Assembly (NCBI GenBank): GCA_031258005.1 | Contig: JAIRNP010000035.1 | Location: 1-33,764, forward strand | Length of the DNA stretch: 33,764 nucleotides | Direction: 5' to 3' | From: Treponema sp. | Lineage (GTDB): Bacteria > Spirochaetota > Spirochaetia > Treponematales > Breznakiellaceae | In this document: positions 1-6,592 of the stretch, piece after piece | How the letters are laid out: each line of letters opens with the position of its first letter | Numbering within the stretch: position 1 is the stretch's first letter | Program-made: the position numbers and the translations under genes | The notes under the pieces: generated by a model | Told to the model about the DNA's origin: nothing | The model's database searches: none | Seen by the model: the letters and a program-made list of their open reading frames with translations, nothing else

Positions 1-295
1 CCGGTATGGCAGTCCGCGGGTGAGGGAACCCCTGAGGCGGGACTACGGGAAACGGGTCTGCCGGAAGAAAGTAGCCGTGGCAGCTTCGCTGCCCTTGATG
101 CGGGAACACGGGTTAAACGTCCGGGGGAGGCGGAAGTTCATCCCCAGGACCACCTCAAACCACGGATTTCCGGTCGGTGAGAACCTGCTGAACCGCCGGT
201 TTCACGCGGAAGCGGGCGGACAGAAATGGGTGTCCGATATCACCTACCTGCGCACGAGCGGAGGCTGGGTATACCTGACGGTGGTGCCGGAGTGA
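1..295 (+). pseudogene. IS3-family transposase (OrfB) fragment
   Basis: A reading frame open from base 2 encodes a piece of an IS3-type transposase. It begins with RYGSPRV, followed by LMREHGLNVR, the NHGFPVGENLLNR stretch, and the start of the DDE integrase domain (KWVSDITYLRTSGGWVYLTVV), which holds the first catalytic Asp. In intact members the VV is followed by a further ~100 residues containing the second Asp and the Glu. Here the frame stops two codons later, and the DNA switches abruptly to a copy of an unrelated beta-helix gene. The 5' part lies outside the window. The element is therefore 3'-truncated and cannot be active. The family assignment is secure from the motif order; the exact IS name cannot be given. 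Confidence 0.8.
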
Positions 296-296
296 T

Positions 297-450
297 GTTA
301 CCGGAGATCGAAGCTTCGCTTAGCCAGAACAAACTGTCCTCGCCGTTCACATACACGCCGCCGCCGCCTGCAATGGAAGCGCCGCTAATAGTATTGTTTT
401 CAAAGTGAGTGCGTGTTGCGTCGCTGCCGCTGGCGGTATTGCGGAATGAC
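297..450 (-). pseudogene. Degraded partial copy of the beta-helix lipoprotein gene
   Basis: This segment matches 7361-7513 inside the large lipoprotein gene. Bases 297-368 match 7361-7432 with one mismatch by eye (position 321), and the remainder matches loosely with one extra base. Read on the minus strand it encodes the beta-helix stretch GGGGVYVNGEDSLFWLSEAS followed by ISGN, and the one-base indel breaks the frame upstream of that. It abuts the transposase fragment directly. It may be the last piece of a second, lost beta-helix gene or a copied cassette. From here to 590 nothing else is recognisable. Confidence 0.75.
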
Positions 451-590
451 GGATAAAAGCGGTTTGAGCAATTCCCCAGAGGAAATATGTCCCGGCCTAA
501 CCGGATGGAAGGTGTCCTGTCGTTACGCGGACTTTTCCGACAGCCTCGTTATGCGATGTTTTTTAGCCCGCCACTACACAATTACTATGC

Positions 591-604
591 GCCATGGACG
601 GCAC
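591..604. repeat. Left 14-bp direct repeat flanking the R-M island
   Basis: GCCATGGACGGCAC is repeated exactly at 3719-3732. The two copies sit at the points where base composition changes from GC-rich to AT-rich and back, so together they frame the restriction-modification genes. This copy is also an imperfect inverted repeat around ATGGAC. It could be a target-site duplication, a recombination site, or two members of a dispersed intergenic repeat. Confidence 0.7.
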
Positions 605-617
605 ATGACAGTACAAT

Positions 618-2567
618 TTACATCTTTATATTTTCAAATTCTTCTTGCGCCTTATTTCTTAATAAAAATACTGTCTGCATTTTTTCAATTATCATTTGCA
701 TTATATCACTCTGTGGTATTTCAATAATTATATTACCAATATCAGTATCAGAAACCACCGGGATAGCTGCACCAGTTCTATACATAAACATTTGTTTTAA
801 GAATTTATCCGTTCGCATATAATATAATAAATAATATGAGTCAATTTTTATATTTCGTATCACTCTGAAACCATTGGTACAAATACAACCATCAAAGGTT
901 TTTGAGACTAGTGCAGTTGCGTGTTTTTTTGTTCCAACAGAATTCCCAGCAACTGCGGTAATAATATCACCTTCATTTATTTCAAAACTCGCTCTACTTG
1001 GTAAATCATGAATGTTGTAGGTTGTCGAATTGACGATCTCATAGGAATAAGTATTTATATCTGAAAGTTCAATATACTCAACTAAACCAGTCAATTTTCT
1101 CAATTTTGGAGAGCGCTTTTTTAGTATTTCACAAATTTCACCAAGTTTTACCGTGTCATTTTTGATATTGGCAATGAGATTTCTTGTTTCTGGAGAATAG
1201 TAGTCAAAATCAAACCTGCTTGCAATTTGTGTTGATTGTATCACAAAAGATTTTGATGTTGTAAATTTCTGCCCAGAATTATATTTTTTATAGTTGTGTA
1301 TTAGTTCAGTAATATCTTCATCAAAAACTGGATTGCCTTTATTGTTTGAAATTATATGACCATAACTATTTTTCTTATACAGAGGAGTACCATTTTTATT
1401 CCCCTGATACCCTAGCTTGGTGATTTTTCCAAAAAAGATAGAATATTTCTCTGTATCTTCCATGTCTTTTTTTTCAAGAAATAATAACGATGTTTTTACC
1501 CCAGTGCCATAAGGAATAAAACTTTCCTGAGGCAAATTTATAACTGCTAATATTTTTGCTCTTTTCATAATATAATATCTAATATATTCTAATGAAGAAT
1601 TCTCAAAATTACCGTTAGGTAAAACAATAGCCATTCTACCGCCAATTTTAAGAAGGTCAAGGCACCGTTCAATAAATAACGACTCCACAGCTTGACCATT
1701 AAGAAGATTATCACTTCTTTCAAAGCCAGCATAAATTTTGTTCCATTTGTAACCTAATTGAAAAGTACTTAACAGTGATTTTTGGTTTATTTTTGCGCCA
1801 AACGGCGGATTTGTTAGAATAACGTCAAAACCGTTTTTGTTGTTTTTATAGAACAAAAATGATTTTATAATATCCAAAGCATCAAGACTGTTATGAGCTA
1901 TAATATGGCTATGCGTATTGTACTCAAGCAACAACTTCATTTTAGCGATACGAGCAATATTTTTATTTATATCAATTCCAAATAAATTATTGTTTATTAT
2001 AAACGCACTATCAATATCCGTGTTGTTATCCTGAATATATTTTAACGCTGAGACAAGAAAACCGCCACTGCCGCAGGCTGGATCAAGTATTGTTTCATCT
2101 CTTTGTGGTGCAATAATGTTTACACAAAAATTAACTATCGGTTCAGGAGTAAAAAATTGTCCTCTGTCGCTTTTCGCATGATGTCCTAAAAACTTCTGAA
2201 AAGCCAAACCCTTAACATCTTGAGATGAAGCATTGAGCGATATATTTTGAATTTTTTTTACAATAAATTCAAGAGAAAGTGCTGAAAGTTTAATTTTATC
2301 GTCCACTTCAAAAACGGCATTAAATTCTTGTTTAGTTAATTCAAATAACCCCAACACGCCTGATGCATCCGTATTATCATTATTTAAGCAAAATTTATGT
2401 CCTCCACATGATTCATCATATATCTTTATAAAAAGTATTTTAACAAATTCTTCCAGTGTTTCTTGTGGTGATAAACCGTCATGGGAATAAATAAAATCAT
2501 GAATTTCTTCAAATCGTTGCAGGAGATTATCTTCACGAGTCAATAGCATATCAAATAATGTGTCCAT
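618..2567 (-). CDS. Type I-like N6-adenine methylase fused to a half-size specificity domain (HsdM-HsdS)
   Basis: The protein (649 aa) is a SAM-dependent adenine DNA methyltransferase. Residues ~1-120 resemble the HsdM N-terminal helical domain. GQFFTPEPIV (137-146) and the SAM-binding motif DPACGSGGF (162-170) follow. The catalytic NPPF motif is at 253-256. From about residue 455 (SRFDFDYYSPETR) the protein becomes an HsdS-like target-recognition half: one TRD with GDIITAVAGNSVG and a C-terminal helix (QMIIEKMQTVFLLRNKAQEE). A single TRD suggests a dimer reading a bipartite palindromic site. The gene starts 9 nt after the stop of the nuclease-like gene, so the two are co-transcribed. Base composition is strikingly AT-rich, suggesting horizontal transfer. 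No HsdR translocase is present in the window. Confidence 0.88.
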   Translation of the reverse strand: MDTLFDMLLTREDNLLQRFEEIHDFIYSHDGLSPQETLEEFVKILFIKIYDESCGGHKFCLNNDNTDASGVLGLFELTKQEFNAVFEVDDKIKLSALSLEFIVKKIQNISLNASSQDVKGLAFQKFLGHHAKSDRGQFFTPEPIVNFCVNIIAPQRDETILDPACGSGGFLVSALKYIQDNNTDIDSAFIINNNLFGIDINKNIARIAKMKLLLEYNTHSHIIAHNSLDALDIIKSFLFYKNNKNGFDVILTNPPFGAKINQKSLLSTFQLGYKWNKIYAGFERSDNLLNGQAVESLFIERCLDLLKIGGRMAIVLPNGNFENSSLEYIRYYIMKRAKILAVINLPQESFIPYGTGVKTSLLFLEKKDMEDTEKYSIFFGKITKLGYQGNKNGTPLYKKNSYGHIISNNKGNPVFDEDITELIHNYKKYNSGQKFTTSKSFVIQSTQIASRFDFDYYSPETRNLIANIKNDTVKLGEICEILKKRSPKLRKLTGLVEYIELSDINTYSYEIVNSTTYNIHDLPSRASFEINEGDIITAVAGNSVGTKKHATALVSKTFDGCICTNGFRVIRNIKIDSYYLLYYMRTDKFLKQMFMYRTGAAIPVVSDTDIGNIIIEIPQSDIMQMIIEKMQTVFLLRNKAQEEFENIKM

Positions 2568-2576
2568 ATTTTTACC

Positions 2577-3551
2577 CTATTCATCCTCATCGGAGATAAA
2601 TACACGTATATCTTTTTGCATATCGGATTCATTTACTGCATCTTTCTTGTTTATTGTTTCATAAACTTTGTTAAAATCCTCATACCACTCCTCCGAGAAA
2701 TTGAATTGGGGTTTACCGTCTTTGCCGGTGAAAACAAAACCCATTATATAATTTTGCTGTAAATGATCTTCATTATCACCTGATGATTCAAGTAATTTTG
2801 GATTTGCAAAAACAAATTTATGTTCATGATAGCGTAAGATTATATCTATTGAGATAAGATTGAATTCATCTTTTCGTGGTGTAGCCTGCGTTCTCTCGCT
2901 ACTGCCGGAAGTACCGGAAACAAAGTGAGTTTCCAACACTTTTACTTTAGTCATGACATAATCAACTCTTTTTTGAATCATGTCATTTATTTCATCTCTG
3001 TTGTAACCACTTAACAAGGCAATTGCGCGAAATTTATCTGTCTCCCTGCTCGGCTTATTATTGATATACTTTTGTATTTCTTCATAATCATAAACATTAT
3101 TTTTGTATTCATCAAAGAATTTGGGTAAGGTTGTTTCAATCCACCCAATAATTTGCGATTCAAGTTCTTTAGAGGGATTAATCCATGCTATTTTATCCGA
3201 ATGGGTATATAAAAATCTTTTTAGATTATCATAATTATAGAGTTTGTGCCATTTTTCAGAGTTTGATTTTACTCCTTTTGATTCAATAACAAACCATGGG
3301 CTTTGTTGATTTCTTCTGAAATAGAAATCCCCATGATGCTTCGAATGTTTTCTCCCCTCCCATTTTTCACGAATTCTGTACACTTCGCACCCATATTTTA
3401 TTTCAAGTTCTTTTTTAAGCAAAAGTTCCGTTATTGATCCGTGAATATATCCTCGTGCGCTCTTATTGAGTTGCAGAGCCTCCAAAAATATTTCAAGTGT
3501 AGTCCTAAAAATATCTTTTACAAATTTTTCCACTCTCTCAAAAATACTCAT
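2577..3551 (-). CDS. Putative PD-(D/E)XK restriction endonuclease of the R-M pair
   Basis: I do not recognise a named family. The N-terminal third carries a plausible PD-(D/E)XK nuclease core: a helix with Glu43 (GSITELLLKKE), Asp76 in HGDFYF, and the ExK pair Glu91/Lys93 in WFVIESKG (numbering from the upstream ATG at 3554). The rest is a charged helical and beta region without recognisable motifs and without helicase motifs, so it is not an HsdR. Two ATGs are adjacent; GGAG lies 4 nt from the first (3554) and 7 nt from the second (3551), so I prefer 3551. The gene is AT-rich like the methylase gene, precedes it by 9 nt, and is most simply its cognate endonuclease. A role as an anti-phage nuclease of another type remains possible. 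Confidence 0.7.
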   Translation of the reverse strand: MSIFERVEKFVKDIFRTTLEIFLEALQLNKSARGYIHGSITELLLKKELEIKYGCEVYRIREKWEGRKHSKHHGDFYFRRNQQSPWFVIESKGVKSNSEKWHKLYNYDNLKRFLYTHSDKIAWINPSKELESQIIGWIETTLPKFFDEYKNNVYDYEEIQKYINNKPSRETDKFRAIALLSGYNRDEINDMIQKRVDYVMTKVKVLETHFVSGTSGSSERTQATPRKDEFNLISIDIILRYHEHKFVFANPKLLESSGDNEDHLQQNYIMGFVFTGKDGKPQFNFSEEWYEDFNKVYETINKKDAVNESDMQKDIRVFISDEDE

Positions 3552-3613
3552 CATTTAGCTCCATAATAAAGGCGAAAATCCCACTTGATTCCATAGTAGA
3601 ACCATTTTTTGAC

Positions 3614-3643
3614 AGTATACCATAAGAAGTGAAAAAGTTTCAA
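3614..3643 (-). promoter_or_regulatory. Sigma70-type promoter for the R-M operon
   Basis: On the minus strand TTGAAA (3638-3643) and TATACT (3614-3619) are separated by 18 bp, each one base from consensus. This is about 60 nt upstream of the nuclease start codon and inside the AT-rich island, so the island appears to carry its own promoter. Confidence 0.55.
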
Positions 3644-3715
3644 GGCCATAAATGCCTAAAAAGAGTACTGGTGTATAGTATTTTATACGTCATGTTAGAA
3701 TTGTAAATAATTTCA

Positions 3716-3733
3716 GGTGCCATGGACGGCACC
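3716..3733. repeat. Right direct repeat flanking the R-M island, also a perfect inverted repeat
   Basis: The exact 14-bp copy of the left repeat is at 3719-3732. Extended by flanking bases it becomes GGTGCC-ATGGAC-GGCACC, a perfect 6-bp inverted repeat with a 6-nt centre. The return to GC-rich sequence follows directly. The rest of the gene-free stretch 3555-3894 contains the R-M promoter; apart from that I see no gene in it. Confidence 0.7.
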
Positions 3734-3894
3734 TGCGACGATAAATTTGGGCTTAAAAAATGGCACATAACGTTCCGGCTGTTTATGACGTTTTGTCGTG
3801 GGAATGGGGTGGGGGCGCACGTCCCTTCGTTCCTACATCCTGTGGAGCGTCCTCATTGGCTCCTAAGCGGCAAAGACCCGAAGCATGGGCGAGA

Positions 3895-4602
3895 CTATGA
3901 GCGTTTATGCTTCTTGCGGTACCGTACCTGGCGGCGAATCCACAGGGGACGGAACCATAACCAGTGCGGAAAGGGCTGGATCAGGATGAGCAGGAGGATC
4001 ACCGCCAGCAGCACGACCGCTACTATCGCCAGTACGAGAATGGCCACGCAAAGGGGAGACGCTCCACAGCTTTGAACCAGGGGGACGGATCTTTCCGTGA
4101 ACTCATAGGGTACCGGAGGCGGAGCAGCAGCCGGAAGGGGTTCTGCCGGGGGAACAGTCGGTACCGGGGCCGAAGGGGGCTGCTGCTGGGCCGCAGCCCG
4201 GACTGGGGCCGGAGGCTGAGCGGAAACAGGGGGCTCAGCCGGGGCTTGAGCGGAAACAGGGGGTTCAGCCGGAGCGGAAGCTGCCCGGGGTTCAGGCAGC
4301 ACCTGTTCAAGGCGTACCTCGGTATACCCGGAAGCGGCCATCCCTATAGCGTCCCCTGCGTCCTTGTACACCTCGGCAACCCTGGGATCCGACACGGGAA
4401 TACGACCGTTAACCGTGGCTATGACCTGCTCGTTATTCTTGAGATTCGTTACCCGCACCCGGGCGCCAAAAGACAAACTGGCATGAGCAATATGGTAGCC
4501 GCTTTTTGCTGGGTTGTATGAAGCATTTCCCGTCTGGGTTTGACCGAAACATACAAGCGGAACGAAGATCCCGATGATTAAAACTGCGCTTAAAGATTTC
4601 AT
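3895..4602 (-). CDS. RlpA-like double-psi beta-barrel protein with Pro-rich linker and C-terminal membrane anchor
   Basis: The protein (235 aa) starts with a signal peptide ending near VCFGQ. A double-psi beta-barrel region like that of RlpA, a septal peptidoglycan transglycosylase, follows: GNASYNPAKSGYHIAHASL, then FGARVRVTNLKNNEQVIATVNGR split across the core. A Pro/Ala-rich segment with two copies of APAEPPVSAQ comes next, then a hydrophobic helix (LCVAILVLAIVAVVLLAVIL) and a basic tail. The usual catalytic NDRGP motif reads NGRIP here, so the Asp is missing and enzymatic activity is doubtful; the protein may only bind glycan. Of two in-frame ATGs (4608, 4602) the second has proper spacing (7 nt) from AGGAG. 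It is the last gene of the surface operon. Confidence 0.65.
   Translation of the reverse strand: MKSLSAVLIIGIFVPLVCFGQTQTGNASYNPAKSGYHIAHASLSFGARVRVTNLKNNEQVIATVNGRIPVSDPRVAEVYKDAGDAIGMAASGYTEVRLEQVLPEPRAASAPAEPPVSAQAPAEPPVSAQPPAPVRAAAQQQPPSAPVPTVPPAEPLPAAAPPPVPYEFTERSVPLVQSCGASPLCVAILVLAIVAVVLLAVILLLILIQPFPHWLWFRPLWIRRQVRYRKKHKRS
4218..4277 (-). repeat. Two 30-bp tandem units in the Pro-rich linker
   Basis: Near-identical 30-bp units at 4218-4247 and 4248-4277 encode the ten-residue repeat APAEPPVSAQ in the RlpA-like gene. The length is a multiple of three, so copy-number change would lengthen the periplasmic linker without breaking the frame. Confidence 0.75.
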
Positions 4603-4612
4603 AATCATGCTC

Positions 4613-5749
4613 CTATTTTTTTACCTTAATAAAACCAAGGGAATAGCCCAGGGTAAAGGACAACATGCCCCGGCGGTAGGTGGTTTCAACCGCATCATTA
4701 AGGGTAGTTTTGCTTAAATCCGCTGCATAGCGAATATCCGCAAGAATGGTTCCCGGGCCAAGTTTTATCGCCACCTCGAACCCCGCAGTCAAGCCTACCG
4801 GTATCGCGATGGACCGGGAAAAGGTATCTTCTGCTTCCCCCGGATTAACCCGGTAGGAGACTTCCTTCAGAGGAACAAAAGTGAAGGCGCCGCCGTAAGG
4901 GGAAAGCCTGAAATTACCGGGCCGTACGCTTAATCTGAAAAAAACCGGAACAAGCAGCGAAAAGGAGCGATACCGTTTGTTGACCAGCACGGGAGTGTAC
5001 GCACCGGCACCGGAACCATTGCTTATTCCCCGGTAGACCAGATCGTCCCAGATAAAATCCGCTTCGGCCTGAAGGGAAATCAGGGAATTGAGCCGGGCCA
5101 TGATAAAGAAACCCCCCTCATAGGTAAGGGAATAAGCGCCCGGAACGGTTTCTTCGGGGCTCGTGTACCAATGGCGGGAAACCCCCGACCGGATTCCCAG
5201 ATTGATTATGGTATCGTCCCATACTTTTTCTGTCTCCGGTTCGACGGCCGCGCTTTTTTCGACGATGTGCGAGAAAAGCCATTCCACCAGGCCCGGCAGA
5301 CTGTCCAGGCCCGTTTCCATATCCTGATACTCCAGGTCATCCGTGTAGATCATGGTGGAATCCACCACGTCCCAAAGCCACAACTGGAGGTAATACTCCC
5401 CTTCATAATTACCCGGATACACGCCGCCGGTAATGGCATACCGGATGCCGGAAACCAATTCCTTGATGGGCGGCATATCCGTAGGGATTCTGACTCCCGC
5501 GGCTTCTATGGTTTCGGCGCTTACGATCCGGCAGCGATACTTCTTGAGATCCTCCACTGCCCGCTCCACCGCACGATTAAATTCCCCTGCCGCTTCCTCC
5601 TCTCCAATGAAGGGGAAGAGCGCGGTTACCGCTTTGCCTTCAGCATCATAGCCCTCGCGGATCGAAACCTGTTGAGCCTCAAGGGCCAGCGGAAATAAGG
5701 CCAACCATAAACCGAAGCAAACCGTCATGCTTTTGTTCATTTTGAACAT
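4613..5749 (-). CDS. Outer-membrane beta-barrel protein with N-terminal periplasmic domain
   Basis: The protein has a signal peptide (cut near ALEAQQ). An alpha/beta domain occupies ~25-165 (TALFPFIGEEEAAGEF, then LPGLVEWLFSHI). A beta-strand-rich C-terminal region from ~180 alternates polar and aromatic residues in a barrel-like way. The C-terminal half is paralogous to the neighbouring 5759-6520 product: both share a LADIRYAADL / FADIRYAADL block, then ETTYRRGMLSF / ETYRRHALSL, and a closing strand with GF. The start at 5749 has AAGGA six bases upstream; an ATG at 5740 is possible. It begins 9 nt after the upstream stop. The barrel role is inferred from strand pattern and signal peptide; the ligand is unknown. 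Confidence 0.6.
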   Translation of the reverse strand: MFKMNKSMTVCFGLWLALFPLALEAQQVSIREGYDAEGKAVTALFPFIGEEEAAGEFNRAVERAVEDLKKYRCRIVSAETIEAAGVRIPTDMPPIKELVSGIRYAITGGVYPGNYEGEYYLQLWLWDVVDSTMIYTDDLEYQDMETGLDSLPGLVEWLFSHIVEKSAAVEPETEKVWDDTIINLGIRSGVSRHWYTSPEETVPGAYSLTYEGGFFIMARLNSLISLQAEADFIWDDLVYRGISNGSGAGAYTPVLVNKRYRSFSLLVPVFFRLSVRPGNFRLSPYGGAFTFVPLKEVSYRVNPGEAEDTFSRSIAIPVGLTAGFEVAIKLGPGTILADIRYAADLSKTTLNDAVETTYRRGMLSFTLGYSLGFIKVKK

Positions 5750-5758
5750 TCCTTTTCC

Positions 5759-6520
5759 TTATCTTGAGAAAAACCCGAATTCAACACCCAGGGACAGGGA
5801 CAGGGCGTGCCGTCGGTAGGTTTCCATTTCGCTGCCGCTCAAATCAGGAGCTCCCAGGTCCGCAGCATACCGGATATCGGCAAAAAGTATGCCGTATTTC
5901 AAGGGGTAGCCTATGCTTAGGCCCCCCAGCAAACCGGCGGGAGGGGAAAGGGTATATGAAAAGGATGCATCCTCATCCTGGAGGCTGCCGGTTTTCATCT
6001 CTCCCAAAGGCACGATGACATATCCCCCACAGAAAGGGGAAACCCGAAATTTTCCGGGATAAAAGTTCAGCTTTGCCGTGAGGGGAACCTGGAGGGAAAA
6101 GGACTGAAAGTGATAGGTATACCGGTACAGGGCGTTACCTGCGGCATTCAGGGTGTACCGCCAATTTGACGCATGGTCCCAGGTGAAAACCGCTTCCGCC
6201 TGGAGGCCGAACAGGGCAGTGAACCGGATATCGGCCTGAACGCCGGCATCCAGGGACGGTCCAAAGGTATCGCCCCCGGTAAAAGCTGTATCCCCGGTGG
6301 GGGTATAGATCCGCAGGGATGGACCCACCCGAGCGCCGATGAAAAGCCATCGATCCTTATGGGCATTAGCCGCCGGTACCGGCTTATCCGCAACCGGTTC
6401 TTCGGCGCCAAAGCGTCCTGTTTCTATTTCTATCTGCTCACCGGCGGTCTGGGCCGAAGCAAAGAAAGAAACCCCGGAGAAAAAGAACGCCATTACCAGC
6501 GACAAAACGGTTTTTCGCAT
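5759..6520 (-). CDS. Outer-membrane beta-barrel protein, paralogue of the next gene
   Basis: The protein (253 aa) has a clear signal peptide (MRKTVLSLVMAFFFSGVSFF, then ASAQ) and a short linker. The rest is made of amphipathic strands (FIGARVGPSLRIYTP, LQAEAVFTWDHASNW, FSLQVPLTAKLNFYPGKF). It lacks the periplasmic domain of its neighbour but shares its barrel. The start is ATG at 6520: GAGG lies six bases upstream, whereas the TTG at 6523 lies too close. Position in the operon directly after the beta-helix lipoprotein suggests the barrel and lipoproteins form one envelope assembly; this is inference. Confidence 0.6.
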   Translation of the reverse strand: MRKTVLSLVMAFFFSGVSFFASAQTAGEQIEIETGRFGAEEPVADKPVPAANAHKDRWLFIGARVGPSLRIYTPTGDTAFTGGDTFGPSLDAGVQADIRFTALFGLQAEAVFTWDHASNWRYTLNAAGNALYRYTYHFQSFSLQVPLTAKLNFYPGKFRVSPFCGGYVIVPLGEMKTGSLQDEDASFSYTLSPPAGLLGGLSIGYPLKYGILFADIRYAADLGAPDLSGSEMETYRRHALSLSLGVEFGFFSR

Positions 6521-6592
6521 CAAGCACCTCTTTTAAGTAAATCAAAACAGAACTCTCGTTCCGGGAAACAGCACGCTCGTTCCCGAACGATC

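Noticed and set aside
4218-4277. Possible CRISPR-like repeat
   Set aside because: Only two adjoining in-frame copies inside a coding region, without spacers or cas genes.
3964-4521. Long plus-strand frame over the RlpA-like gene
   Set aside because: It is an antisense shadow in GC-rich repeats; the minus strand has signal peptide, domain and ribosome-binding site.
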